A stretch of 37,290 nucleotides of DNA from Stenotrophomonas maltophilia (lineage in GTDB: Bacteria; Pseudomonadota; Gammaproteobacteria; Xanthomonadales; Xanthomonadaceae), in assembly GCF_013464485.1 (NCBI RefSeq), contig NZ_RAUX01000043.1:14349-51638 (forward strand), read 5' to 3'. The notes under the pieces were generated by a model, which saw nothing but the letters and a program-made list of their open reading frames with translations, ran no database searches and had not been told where the DNA came from. This document shows, piece after piece, positions 22,762-30,759 of the stretch (positions are counted from its first letter, which is position 1; each line of letters starts with the position of its first letter). The translations under genes were made by a program, and so were the position numbers.

Positions 22762-25449
22762 TCAAACCCCAACAGGATTAGCCTTCTCCGGATCAATCTT
22801 GTACTGCTTGATCGCCCGGGCCACATCCTTCGCGGTCATCTTCCCTTCCTTCGCCAGCGCCGCAATCGCGGCATGCGCGATGTAGTACCGGTCAACCTCA
22901 AAGAACCGGCGCAGGTTCGCACGCGTATCCGAACGGCCGAAACCATCCGTACCCAGCACCGTGTACGACATCGGCACGAACGCGCGGATCTGGTCCGCAT
23001 ACGCACGCACGTAGTCGGTGGCGGCAATCGCCGGGCCCTGGCGGCCTTCCAGCAGCTCGGTCACGTAGGCCTTGCGCTGCTCACCTTCCGGATGCAGGCG
23101 GTTGGCACGTTCCACGTCGAAACCATCGCGACGCAGCTCGTTGAAGCTCGGGCAGCTCCAGATATCGGCGGTCACGCCGAAGTCCTTGTCCAGCAGCTCG
23201 GCCGCGGCAATGGCTTCGCGCAGGATGGTGCCCGAGCCCAGCAGCTGCACGCGCAGCTCGCCCTTCTTCGGCTTGCCGGCGTCGGTCAGCAGGTACATGC
23301 CCTTGACGATGCCTTCGGCCGCGCCTTCCGGCATTTCCGGGTGGGTGTAGTTCTCGTTCATCAGGGTGACGTAGTAATACTCGTCCACCTGGTCTTCCAT
23401 CATGCGCTTGGTGCCGTGCTGCAGAACCACGGTCACTTCGAAGCCGAAGGTCGGGTCGTAGCTGCGCACGTTCGGGATGCCACCGGCCACCAGATGGCTG
23501 AAGCCATCTTCGTGCTGCAGGCCTTCACCGTTCAGGGTGGTGCGGCCGGCGGTGCCACCCAGCAGGAAGCCGCGGGTACGCATGTCCGCTGCCTGCCAGG
23601 CGATGTCGCCCACGCGCTGGAAGCCGAACATCGAGTAGTAGATGTAGAACGGCAGCATCGGCACGTTGCTGACCGAGTAGCTGGTGCCGGCCGCCATCCA
23701 CGAGCTGATCGCACCCGGCTCGCTGATGCCCTGCTGCAGCACCTGGCCGCTCTGGTCTTCGCGGTAGAACATCAGCTGGTCGGCGTCCACCGGCTTGTAC
23801 TTCTGGCCGAACGGCGCGTAGATGCCGATCTGGCGGAACAGGCCTTCCATGCCGAAGGTACGGGCTTCGTCGGCCACGATCGGCACGATGTGCGGGCCCA
23901 GTTCCTTGTCACGCAGGGTGATGTTCAGGCTCTGCACGAAGGCCATGGTGGTGGAGTAGCTGCGCTCGCCGCTGCTCTTCAGCAGGCGCTCGTAGCTTTC
24001 CAGCTTCGGCGCCACGAAGGTCTTGTCGGCCTTGCGGCGGCGCTGCGGCAGGTAACCGCCCAGCGCGGCACGGCGTTCCTGCAGGTACTGCACTTCCGGC
24101 GAATCCGGGCCCGGGTGGTAGAACGGCACCTGGCCGTCGGCCAGCTGCGCGTCGGTCACCGGAATGTTGAAGCGGTCGCGGAAGTGGCGCACCGCTTCGT
24201 CGTCCAGCTTCTTGGTCTGGTGGGTCGGGTTCAGCGCTTCACCGGCGCTGCCCATGCCGTAACCCTTCACGGTCTTGGCCAGGATGACGGTCGGCATGCC
24301 CTTGGTGTTCACGGCCTGGTGGTAGGCGGCGTACACCTTGTGCGGGTCGTGGCCGCCACGGTTCAGGCGCCAGATGTCGTCATCGGAAAGACCGGCGACC
24401 ATGGCGGCGGTTTCCGGGTACTTGCCGAAGAAATGCTCGCGGGTATACGCGCCGCCGAAGGCCTTGCAGTTCTGGTATTCGCCGTCGACGGTTTCCATCA
24501 TCAGCTTCTTCAGCACGCCGTCGCTGTCCTTGGCCAGCAGGGCATCCCAGTAACCGCCCCACAGCAGCTTGATCACGTTCCAGCCGCCGCCACGGAACAC
24601 GCCTTCCAGTTCCTGGATGATCTTGCCGTTGCCGCGCACCGGACCGTCCAGGCGCTGCAGGTTGCAGTTCACCACGAAGATCAGGTTGTCCAGGCCTTCA
24701 CGGCCGGCCAGCGCGATGGCGCCCAGGGTTTCCGGCTCGTCGCTCTCGCCGTCGCCGATGAAGCACCACACCTTGCGGTCGGACTTCTCGATCAGGCCAC
24801 GGTTTTCCAGGTAGCGCATGAACTGCGCCTGGTAGATGGCGGCCAGCGGACCCAGGCCCATCGACACGGTGGGGGTCTGCCAGTAATCCGGCATCAGCCA
24901 CGGGTGCGGGTACGAGGACAGGCCACCGCCGTCCACTTCCATGCGGAACTTGTCCAGCTGCTCTTCGCTGATGCGGCCTTCCAGGAAGGAACGCGCGTAG
25001 ATGCCCGGGGCGCTGTGGCCCTGGATGAACAGCAGGTCGCCCGGGTGGTTCTCGCTGGGGGCGCGCCAGAAGTGGTTGAAGCCCACGTCGTACAGGGTGG
25101 CGCCGGAGGCGAACGAGGCGATGTGGCCGCCCAGGTCACCCGGCTTGCGGTTGGCGCGCACCACGGTGGCCATCGCGTTCCAGCGGATGATGGAACGGAT
25201 GCGCCATTCCAGCTCGGCATTGCCCGGGCTCTTGGCCTCGAGCTGCGGCTCGATGGTGTTGACGTACTCGGTGGTGGGAGAGAACGGCAGGTAGGCGCCC
25301 GAACGACGGGTCAGTTCCACCATGCCTTCCAGCAGCTGATGCGCGCGCTCGGAGCCCTCGACATCAATAACGGCCTTCAACGACTCGATCCACTCCTGGG
25401 TTTCCACAGGATTCGGGTCGTTGTTCAGCACCTCGTTCAACCAGTTCAT
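22762..25449 (-). CDS. aceE: pyruvate dehydrogenase E1, homodimeric type
   Basis: 895-aa thiamine-diphosphate enzyme of the pyruvate dehydrogenase complex. It decarboxylates pyruvate and reductively acetylates the lipoyl group of E2. Length and sequence are normal for the gamma-proteobacterial homodimeric E1. Visible blocks are LGGHIASFASGATLYDVGFNHFW near the N-terminus, the ThDP site GDGESDEPETLGAI with the usual downstream NCNLQRLDGPV, and TFGMEGLFRQIGIYAP. The start MNWLNEVLNN at 25449 has GGGAG 5 bases before it; an upstream in-frame start adds eight residues without a ribosome site. E2 and E3 genes are not adjacent here. A TATACA hexamer near 25481-25486 (coding sense) may be its -10. 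Confidence 0.95.
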   Translation of the reverse strand: MNWLNEVLNNDPNPVETQEWIESLKAVIDVEGSERAHQLLEGMVELTRRSGAYLPFSPTTEYVNTIEPQLEAKSPGNAELEWRIRSIIRWNAMATVVRANRKPGDLGGHIASFASGATLYDVGFNHFWRAPSENHPGDLLFIQGHSAPGIYARSFLEGRISEEQLDKFRMEVDGGGLSSYPHPWLMPDYWQTPTVSMGLGPLAAIYQAQFMRYLENRGLIEKSDRKVWCFIGDGESDEPETLGAIALAGREGLDNLIFVVNCNLQRLDGPVRGNGKIIQELEGVFRGGGWNVIKLLWGGYWDALLAKDSDGVLKKLMMETVDGEYQNCKAFGGAYTREHFFGKYPETAAMVAGLSDDDIWRLNRGGHDPHKVYAAYHQAVNTKGMPTVILAKTVKGYGMGSAGEALNPTHQTKKLDDEAVRHFRDRFNIPVTDAQLADGQVPFYHPGPDSPEVQYLQERRAALGGYLPQRRRKADKTFVAPKLESYERLLKSSGERSYSTTMAFVQSLNITLRDKELGPHIVPIVADEARTFGMEGLFRQIGIYAPFGQKYKPVDADQLMFYREDQSGQVLQQGISEPGAISSWMAAGTSYSVSNVPMLPFYIYYSMFGFQRVGDIAWQAADMRTRGFLLGGTAGRTTLNGEGLQHEDGFSHLVAGGIPNVRSYDPTFGFEVTVVLQHGTKRMMEDQVDEYYYVTLMNENYTHPEMPEGAAEGIVKGMYLLTDAGKPKKGELRVQLLGSGTILREAIAAAELLDKDFGVTADIWSCPSFNELRRDGFDVERANRLHPEGEQRKAYVTELLEGRQGPAIAATDYVRAYADQIRAFVPMSYTVLGTDGFGRSDTRANLRRFFEVDRYYIAHAAIAALAKEGKMTAKDVARAIKQYKIDPEKANPVGV

Positions 25450-25853
25450 TAGCGCTCCCATAACCGCACGCACGCGCGCGACTGTTGTATAGATTTCTAG
25501 ACCGCAAAGTGTAGCGCACCAAGGGCTTTCGTCACTTGGCTACGCAGGCGTATGGATGCAACCGGCCAGTGTCCGCAAGGGGCTTGCAAGCGCCCTTGAT
25601 GGCCCTGCGGCGGGCCTTGGCGACTGCGCAGGGTGTCGCTTGCGGCCGCTGCGCCCATGCACAGGACGCAGTGTTACCGCTGCCGATGACCGTTGTAGGG
25701 CAACGCCGCGTGCTGCGGTATCGGCCACGCGTGCGGGCGCTGAACCGGCGACAACATGTCGCATCTGCCTCTGGATTGGCGCCCGACTTGGGTCCAGGGT
25801 GGTGCGTGAGTGATGGGCCCAGCGGCCCTGCTCCCTTCCACAGCATCACCCCG

Positions 25854-25879
25854 GGGCGCCCTGCAAAGGGCGCCCTTTT
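25854..25879 (+). terminator. orphan rho-independent terminator
   Basis: GGGCGCCC (25854-25861) repeats as GGGCGCCC (25868-25875), each self-complementary, and pairs over a 6-nt loop. TTTT follows. It points rightward, yet no rightward gene lies upstream of it. Either an unannotated small RNA ends here or it insulates padR. Confidence 0.55.
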
Positions 25880-25945
25880 GCTGTGGGCGCGCCCGGCCGT
25901 GGCCCAAAAAAGACCTCTTGTGGCCGGATCGATGATTGTCGGCTT

Positions 25946-25990
25946 CGATATATCGATATATCGTTTGCACACTCGTTTACCGATATATCG
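25946..25990. promoter_or_regulatory. three CGATATATCG operator sites before padR
   Basis: The perfect 10-bp palindrome CGATATATCG occurs at 25946-25955 and 25954-25963 (sharing CG), and again at 25981-25990. The last ends two bases before the padR ATG and covers the place of its ribosome site, where no Shine-Dalgarno is seen. Tandem palindromes at the start of a PadR gene point to autoregulation and co-control of the flavoreductase gene. Confidence 0.7.
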
Positions 25991-25992
25991 AA

Positions 25993-26553
25993 ATGAGCCG
26001 TTCCCCTTCTCCCAGAGCCCGTTCCACCGATTCGGCCGTACCACGCCGCAATGGCCAGCCAAGGGTGCTTAGCCGCGGCGACCTGCGCCTGCTGGTGCTG
26101 GCCCTGATCGGCGAGCAGCCGCGCCATGGCTACGAGCTGATGCAGCTGATCAGCAACCAGTTCATGCAGGCCTACACGCCCAGCGCCGGCACCATGTACC
26201 CGCTGCTGGCCAGCTTCGAGCAGGCCGGCTGGATCGAGGCCGAGGAAGTGGACGGGAAGCGGATCTTCCGCATCACCGCCGCCGGCGAGTTCGAGCTGAA
26301 GGTGCAACGCACCCAGGTGCGCCTGGCGCAGCGGCGTGCCTTCGACCGCGCCCGCGAGATCACCAAGGCTTCGCTGCCGCCGCCGCTGGCCTGCGCCCTG
26401 CGCGAGTTCAAGCGGGCGCTGGTGCACCACCACGGCCGCTGGGCCGAGGGCGAAGCGGACGAAGTGGCGGCCCTGCTGACGCGGGCCTCGGCCCTGCTCA
26501 ACGGCACTACCGGTGGCGAGCGCCAACCCTTTTCAACGACCCAGCCAGACTGA
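25993..26553 (+). CDS. PadR-family regulator (YqjI-like)
   Basis: 186-aa transcription factor. A flexible basic N-terminus (about 1-25) precedes the PadR winged helix (about 26-105), with LVLALIGEQPRHGYELMQLI, the recognition region SAGTMYPLLASFEQAGWI and the wing EEVDGKRIFRITAAG. The C-terminal helical part should mediate dimerisation. It lies just upstream of a siderophore-interacting flavoreductase, the pairing of E. coli YqjI/NfeR (Ni/Fe-responsive) with YqjH. Unlike YqjI, the N-terminus lacks a His/Cys-rich metal-binding extension, so the signal may differ. The ATG at 25993 is chosen because the open frame further upstream runs through the operators. Confidence 0.8.
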   Translation: MSRSPSPRARSTDSAVPRRNGQPRVLSRGDLRLLVLALIGEQPRHGYELMQLISNQFMQAYTPSAGTMYPLLASFEQAGWIEAEEVDGKRIFRITAAGEFELKVQRTQVRLAQRRAFDRAREITKASLPPPLACALREFKRALVHHHGRWAEGEADEVAALLTRASALLNGTTGGERQPFSTTQPD

Positions 26554-26612
26554 TTCCAGCCAGGTCTCCCCTACGCCGCGCACCGCTGCGCGACACGTTT
26601 ACAGGTATTCCC

Positions 26613-27410
26613 ATGACTGAACACAACAACTCGCGCCTGCGCCTGGATGTGCGCTTCCGTGAACTGACGGTGCTGCGCACCGAAGAGGTCACCCCGCTGA
26701 TGCGCCGCATCGTGCTGGGTGGCGATGAACTGGCCGGTTTCGATTCCCCGGGCGCCGACGACCACGTCAAGCTGTTCTTCCCCAACAGCAGTGGCGAAAT
26801 GGTGCTGCCGGTGCTGACCGCCGAAGGCCGCAGCTACCCGGCCGGCAAGGAGCCTTCACCGGCGCGCGACTACACCCCGCGCTGGTGGGACCATGAGACT
26901 GGCGAGCTGGCGATGGACTTCGTGCTGCACGACCACGGCATTGCCGGGCCGTGGGCCAAGCAGGCCCAGCCCGGCGACACACTGGTGATTGGCGGCCCGC
27001 GTGGCTCGTTCGTGGTGGCCGACAGCTACGACGCCTATGTGCTGATTGGCGATGAAACCGCGCTGCCGGCCATCGCCCGCTGGCTGGACGTGCTGCCGGA
27101 GGGCGCCGAGGTGCAGGCTTACATTGAAGTGAGCGATGAAGCCGAGCGCCAGGACCTGCCGCAGTACGAGAACGTGCGCATCCACTGGCTGGAGCGCAAC
27201 GGTTTTCCGGCAGCGACCAGCACCCTGCTGGAGGACATGTTGACCGACTTCGAGGCCCCGGACGGTGATGCCTTCTACTGGATCGCCACCGAATCGCGCC
27301 GTGCGCGGATGATGCGCAAGTTCATCGAAGGCCACCTGGGCGTGCCGCGCGACTGGATCCGTTCCACCGGCTACTGGAAAGCCCACCCGGACGAAACCGA
27401 CGGCGACTGA
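26613..27410 (+). CDS. siderophore-interacting FAD-dependent ferric reductase
   Basis: 265-aa flavoprotein of the SIP/ViuB/YqjH family, which reduces ferric siderophores in the cytoplasm to release iron. The FAD-binding barrel shows RDYTPR near residues 89-94 and GPRGSF near 129-134. The NAD(P)H-binding half shows LIGDETALPAIARWL, and the C-terminus ends with GYWKAHPDE, a family hallmark. An AGG lies about 8 bases before the ATG. It follows padR by 59 bp on the same strand, probably one operon controlled by the CGATATATCG sites. Family sure, siderophore unknown. Confidence 0.88.
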   Translation: MTEHNNSRLRLDVRFRELTVLRTEEVTPLMRRIVLGGDELAGFDSPGADDHVKLFFPNSSGEMVLPVLTAEGRSYPAGKEPSPARDYTPRWWDHETGELAMDFVLHDHGIAGPWAKQAQPGDTLVIGGPRGSFVVADSYDAYVLIGDETALPAIARWLDVLPEGAEVQAYIEVSDEAERQDLPQYENVRIHWLERNGFPAATSTLLEDMLTDFEAPDGDAFYWIATESRRARMMRKFIEGHLGVPRDWIRSTGYWKAHPDETDGD

Positions 27411-27424
27411 CCGCATGCACCTGG

Positions 27425-27449
27425 GTGGGTGCGGACCGTTGGTCCGCAC
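27425..27449 (+). repeat. GTGG-variant REP half-site
   Basis: GTGGGTGCGGACCGTTGGTC continuing to CGCAC is a hairpin of GTGCGGACC/GGTCCGCAC type with a variant head. It lies 14 bp after the flavoreductase stop and may act as its terminator. Confidence 0.5.
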
Positions 27450-27461
27450 GCTCTCCGACAG

Positions 27462-27538
27462 GTAGTGCCGGCCGCTGGCCGGCAACCTCATGAACCTTCG
27501 GCGGGAACCTGCAGCTGCCGGCCAGCGGCCGGCACTAC
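27462..27538. repeat. inverted GTAG REP pair (CCGGCCGCTGG type)
   Basis: The GTAG-headed 23-nt arm GTAGTGCCGGCCGCTGG… (27462-27484) has its inverted mate ending in CACTAC at 27516-27538. The right arm lies inside the coding end of the next leftward gene, giving that protein its last residues. Confidence 0.85.
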
Positions 27539-28321
27539 CGCGTTGGGCGCCACCTGCCGCATCCACCCGAACCGCTGCGCGGCCCAGATCTCCAGCGCCA
27601 CCAGCAGCGCGATGACCAGCAGCGGCAACAGCAGCCCGAAGTACACGCCGGGCATCATGCCGTTGATCTGCGCCTTCACCAGCCGCAGCACGCCGCGGGT
27701 GTGCAGCAGCTCATCGACGTGCATGGTCAGCGCTTCGCGCACCACCTTGGGCTCCAGGCCGATCGTGCCGGCCTTGTCCACCAGCGTGTCTTCCACCATG
27801 CCGCGCAGCAGGCCTTCGCGCACCTTGCCGATCACCCAGCCGGTGCCGAGTGCCAGTGGGCCGTTGCCAAGACGATCGAGGCCGGGCAACGGATGTTCGC
27901 TGAGGTAGGCCGAGGCGATGGTATCGGCCACATCGCCCACCGTGCCCTGGCTGCGCAGGGCCTCGCGCATGCGCGGGTCATCCAGCGAATCGGTGAAGCC
28001 TTCGCTCCACCCTTCCACCAGCGTCTGCAGATGCGGCTGGAAATGATCGAGCTGCTTGAACAGCGCGCGATGCGCGCCGGCGGTGAAGCCCAGCTGCAGG
28101 CCGAAGAAGGCGGTGGCCAGCGGCAGCAGCACCACGTAGCTGGCCAGCAGCCAGTGATGCCAGCGCTTGCGCCGCTGCAGCCAACCGCGGCGGTGCAGGC
28201 CATACCACACGGCCAGGCCGGCGATGAGCCCCAGCAGCGTACCGAGCACGCTGCCGCCCAGCAGATCGAGCACGCTGAGGCCCGTCCAGAATTCGTTCAA
28301 CCAGTACTGCGCGTCCTGCAT
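27488..28321 (-). CDS. membrane protein with REP-encoded C-terminus
   Basis: 277-aa inner-membrane protein. One helix is near residues 20-42 and a second near 57-80. A soluble helical stretch of about 140 residues follows, then a strong C-terminal helix near 229-250. AAGGAAG stands 4 bases before the ATG. No family recognised. The final residues, from about VVPAAGRQ onward, are encoded by the right arm of the GTAG REP (27516-27538) and the sequence to its stop. The REP has therefore replaced or extended the native end. The gene converges on the flavoreductase gene. Confidence 0.6.
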   Translation of the reverse strand: MQDAQYWLNEFWTGLSVLDLLGGSVLGTLLGLIAGLAVWYGLHRRGWLQRRKRWHHWLLASYVVLLPLATAFFGLQLGFTAGAHRALFKQLDHFQPHLQTLVEGWSEGFTDSLDDPRMREALRSQGTVGDVADTIASAYLSEHPLPGLDRLGNGPLALGTGWVIGKVREGLLRGMVEDTLVDKAGTIGLEPKVVREALTMHVDELLHTRGVLRLVKAQINGMMPGVYFGLLLPLLVIALLVALEIWAAQRFGWMRQVAPNAVVPAAGRQLQVPAEGS

Positions 28322-28366
28322 GGATCTTCCTTCCGTGGTTGCGGCTGCGCCTGAAATGTCAGCCAG

Positions 28367-28454
28367 GTAGAGTCGACTGTTAGTCGACTAACGCGCGTAG
28401 CGCGGGGGTTTTCTGGCATCGCGCCAAGAGCAGTCGACTAACAGTCGACTCTAC
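28367..28454. repeat. inverted GTAG REP pair (AGTCGACTG type)
   Basis: GTAGAGTCGACTG… at 28367-28389 and the inverted mate ending in CTCTAC at 28432-28454 form a long stem around a 42-nt spacer containing CGCGCGTAGCGCG. Same subfamily as at 1798, 28970 and 31780. Confidence 0.88.
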
Positions 28455-28532
28455 CAAAGCGGAGGCCCCCCGGTCCGGAACACGCCCGGCAATGCGACAA
28501 TCGCGCTCCTTTCCTGCAGCAACGAGGCCCAC

Positions 28533-28934
28533 ATGGCCAAACTGACCCTGGCCAGCGTGGACGCGCTGCGCACCCGCTTCGCTGATGATGCCGCCTGTGA
28601 TGCGGCACTGGCCGCGTTCACCGATCCGGCTGCACTGCGTACATCGCTGCGTGAGCTGGTGGAGGCACAGCACCGCTACCTGCAGGCCGAGTTCGAAGTG
28701 GCACAGGTGGCCGACGTACTGCGCCGCGACCAGAAGTACGCACCGGTGGGCCGCCCGTCGGTGCACATCGTGCAGTTGCGCAAGCAGCAGGCCGCGACCA
28801 AGCAGGCCGCGCTGATCGCCCGCCAGGTCGTGGCGCAGGCCGCGCAGACCTTCGTGCGCGCGAGCGGGCTGGCGGTGAAGGCCAAGCAGAGCCCGAGCGA
28901 AGCGTGTGCAGTGTGGTTGGGCGCGCTGCGGTAA
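28533..28934 (+). CDS. Ala-rich helical protein, unknown function
   Basis: 133-aa cytoplasmic protein, very rich in Ala, Gln and Arg and probably all helical. The C-terminal half is basic, with RKQQAATKQAALIARQ. GAGG precedes the ATG by 5 bases. No family recognised and no signal peptide. It is bounded on both sides by inverted GTAG REP pairs, so it is a single-gene transcription unit. Codon use matches the core chromosome. Confidence 0.55.
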   Translation: MAKLTLASVDALRTRFADDAACDAALAAFTDPAALRTSLRELVEAQHRYLQAEFEVAQVADVLRRDQKYAPVGRPSVHIVQLRKQQAATKQAALIARQVVAQAAQTFVRASGLAVKAKQSPSEACAVWLGALR

Positions 28935-28969
28935 CGGCGCCGCGCACGATGTGATGAAACCGACCAGCG

Positions 28970-29056
28970 GTAGAGTCGACTGTTAGTCGACTGCTCTCGG
29001 CGCGGTGCCTGAAAACCCCGCGCTGCGCGCGATAGTCGACTAACAGTCGACTCTAC
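28970..29056. repeat. inverted GTAG REP pair (AGTCGACTG type)
   Basis: Arms at 28970-28992 and 29034-29056, identical in sequence to the pair at 28367-28454, with a different spacer. It follows the Ala-rich protein gene and directly precedes the 18-bp tandem array. Confidence 0.88.
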
Positions 29057-29064
29057 CAAGGCAA

Positions 29065-29173
29065 GTTTTTCCGCACGGTGCAGGTTTTCCGCACGGTGCA
29101 GGTTTTCCGCACGGTGCAGGTTTTTCCGCATGGTGCAGGTTTCCGGCACGGTGCAGGTTTTCCGCGCGGCATC
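29065..29173. repeat. 18-bp tandem repeat array
   Basis: Five units of GGTTTTCCGCACGGTGCA (29065-29082, 29083-29100, 29101-29118, 29119-29137 with one extra T, 29138-29155) plus a degenerate sixth (29156-29173). Each unit holds the 9-nt inverted repeat GCACGGTGC. Because the unit is a multiple of three, frames stay open on both strands, but no gene is supported. It lies between a REP pair and the terminator of the YceI gene. Confidence 0.85.
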
Positions 29174-29197
29174 GGCACGGATCGCGTTCCCCAAAAA

Positions 29198-29225
29198 AGA
29201 AGGCCCGCTTTTCAGCGGGCCTTCT
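29198..29225 (-). terminator. terminator of the YceI lipoprotein gene
   Basis: AGAAGGCCCGCT and AGCGGGCCTTCT form a perfect 12-bp stem with a TTTC loop. Reading leftward, TTTTTT follows. It lies 30 bp past the stop of the leftward YceI gene. Confidence 0.9.
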
Positions 29226-29254
29226 GCCTTCTCACGACGAGTGAGCGGGGTGCA

Positions 29255-29962
29255 TCAAGCCGCCGGCTTTTCGCCGGTGGCTTCGGTGGTGATGCGGATC
29301 TTCACTTCATCGCTCACGTTCGGAGCATACGCGCCCACGCCGAAGTCGCTGCGCTTCAGGGTGGTGGTGGCGTCGAAGCCGGCGGCCGGAACCTTGGCCA
29401 TCGGGTGCTCGCCGCCGCCGTTGACGGTCACGTCCAGGGTGACCGGCTTGGTGATGCCCTTGATGGTCAGGTCGCCGGTGACGGTCAGCTTGTTGGTGCC
29501 AGCGGCTTCCACCTTGGTGCTCTTGAAGGTGGCATCGGCGAACTTGGCGGCGTCGAAGAAGTCGGCGCTCTTCAGGTGCTCGTCGAACTTGGCGGTGAAG
29601 CTGTTCAGTCCGCTCAGCGGCAACTTCACTTCCACGGTGGACTTGGTCACGTCTTCGGCGTTGTACACCAGGGTGCCTTCCACGTTGCCGAAGTGCGCGC
29701 TCGGGTTGGAGAAGCCGAAGTGGCTCCACTGGGCCAGCACGTCGGTGTGGGTCGGGTCCAGCTTGTAGGTGCCCGAGGCGATCTGGATCGCTTCGGCGGC
29801 CGGGGCAGCAGCGGCGGCATCGGCGGCCGGGGTGGCGGCCTGTTCGGTGCTGGCCGGGGCAGCGGCGTCAGCGGCCGGGGCAGCGGTGTCGGCCGGCTTG
29901 GAGCAGGCGGCGATGGCCAGGGTCAGGGCCAGCGGCAGCAGCAGGTTACGGGTGGCGCTCAT
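29255..29962 (-). CDS. YceI-family lipoprotein
   Basis: 235-aa lipoprotein. The signal peptide ends in the lipobox AIAAC with Cys20. An Ala/Pro-rich linker of about 38 residues follows, then a complete YceI lipocalin-like domain (about 60-230) with YKLDPTHTDVLAQWSHFGFS, NSFTAKFDEHLKSADFFDAAKF and LTIKGITKPVTLDVTVN. The family binds isoprenoid lipids such as polyprenyl chains. Membrane anchoring through a long linker suggests work at the periplasmic face of the outer membrane. Its own terminator lies downstream. Confidence 0.9.
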   Translation of the reverse strand: MSATRNLLLPLALTLAIAACSKPADTAAPAADAAAPASTEQAATPAADAAAAAPAAEAIQIASGTYKLDPTHTDVLAQWSHFGFSNPSAHFGNVEGTLVYNAEDVTKSTVEVKLPLSGLNSFTAKFDEHLKSADFFDAAKFADATFKSTKVEAAGTNKLTVTGDLTIKGITKPVTLDVTVNGGGEHPMAKVPAAGFDATTTLKRSDFGVGAYAPNVSDEVKIRITTEATGEKPAA

Positions 29963-30048
29963 CTGAGGAACTCTCCGGATCGTAGGGTGGGTACACGGTG
30001 CAGCAAGAGCCCGCCGCGGGACGGCGGGCCCGAAACCGATACAGCGAC

Positions 30049-30639
30049 TTACGCGATGCGCGCCGCTTCGTCGAACGACAGGCGCGGCAGACGCGGGAAC
30101 AGGCCCGTCGAGTCACCGTAACCCAGGTTGACCAGGAAATTCGACTTGATGGAGGTACCGGCGAAGAACGCTTCGTCCACCTTGGCCGGGTCGAAGCCCG
30201 ACATCGGGCCGGCATCCAGGCCCAGCGCGCGCGCGGCCAGGATCAGGTAGGCGCCCTGCAGGCTGCCGTTGCGGATGGCGGCTTCGTGGCGGCCTTCCTG
30301 CGGGCCGTCGAACCAGGCCTTGGCGTCGGTGTGCGGGAACAGGTAGGGCAGCTTTTCGTGGAAGTCCAGGTCGAAGCCGATGATGGCGGTGACCGGGGCA
30401 GCCATGGTCTTGGCCAGGTTGCCTTCGGACAGGGCCGGGGCCAGCTTTTCCTTGGCTTCCTTCGAGGTGACGAAGACGAAGCGGGCCGGCGTGGTGTTGG
30501 CGGCGGTCGGGCCCCACTTCACCAGGTCGTACAGCTCCTGCAACAGGCTGGCCGGGACCGGCTTGTCGAGGAAAGCGTTCTGGGTACGGGCAGTGCGGAA
30601 CAGCTGATCGAGGGCAGCAGCGTCGAGCGCGTGGGACAT
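30049..30639 (-). CDS. RutE-type nitroreductase (malonic semialdehyde reductase family)
   Basis: 196-aa FMN oxidoreductase. Family blocks: [15 protein letters not shown] at the N-terminus, [17 protein letters not shown] near 41-57, [11 protein letters not shown], and [28 protein letters not shown] near 121-148. The usual product name is malonic semialdehyde (3-hydroxypropionate) reductase, RutE. No other pyrimidine-degradation genes are nearby, so the real substrate is open. A GCCCGCC/GGCGGGC hairpin (30009-30029) after the stop may be a weak terminator. Divergent from the ELM1-family gene. Confidence 0.85.
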   Translation of the reverse strand: MSHALDAAALDQLFRTARTQNAFLDKPVPASLLQELYDLVKWGPTAANTTPARFVFVTSKEAKEKLAPALSEGNLAKTMAAPVTAIIGFDLDFHEKLPYLFPHTDAKAWFDGPQEGRHEAAIRNGSLQGAYLILAARALGLDAGPMSGFDPAKVDEAFFAGTSIKSNFLVNLGYGDSTGLFPRLPRLSFDEAARIA

Positions 30640-30759
30640 CGGTGGATCTCCAGGGCGGCGAAAGGAAGTCAGTGCCCGCGGGCGGCGCGGGGCGAATCGA
30701 CGAGCCGCAGTGTAGAGTGTCGCGACTGTTGCAACACCCAGCAGGGCTGAAACGAATTA

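Larger units (their letters stand above)
25450..25992. other. 543-bp divergent region between aceE and padR
   Basis: Holds the aceE promoter on the left and the padR operators on the right. The middle (about 25540-25850) has open frames in several phases but no ribosome sites or recognisable product. It ends in a + strand terminator, so a small RNA is possible. I see no known RNA family (not RNase P RNA, tmRNA or SRP RNA). Confidence 0.4.

Noticed and set aside
22873-25452. 859-aa open frame on the + strand opposite aceE
   Set aside because: It is the antisense of aceE in G+C-rich DNA, His/Gln/Val-rich with no domain. aceE on the other strand is certain.
25536-26072. 178-aa open frame between aceE and padR
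   Set aside because: No ribosome site, no domain, and it runs through the CGATATATCG operators into padR in another frame.
29065-29173. Possible CRISPR array
   Set aside because: Units are directly adjacent with no spacers, and no cas genes are present.
29078-30121. 347-aa open frame through the 18-bp repeats, and hexapeptide-repeat frames on the other strand
   Set aside because: Kept open only because the repeat unit is a multiple of three. It continues antisense through the YceI gene.
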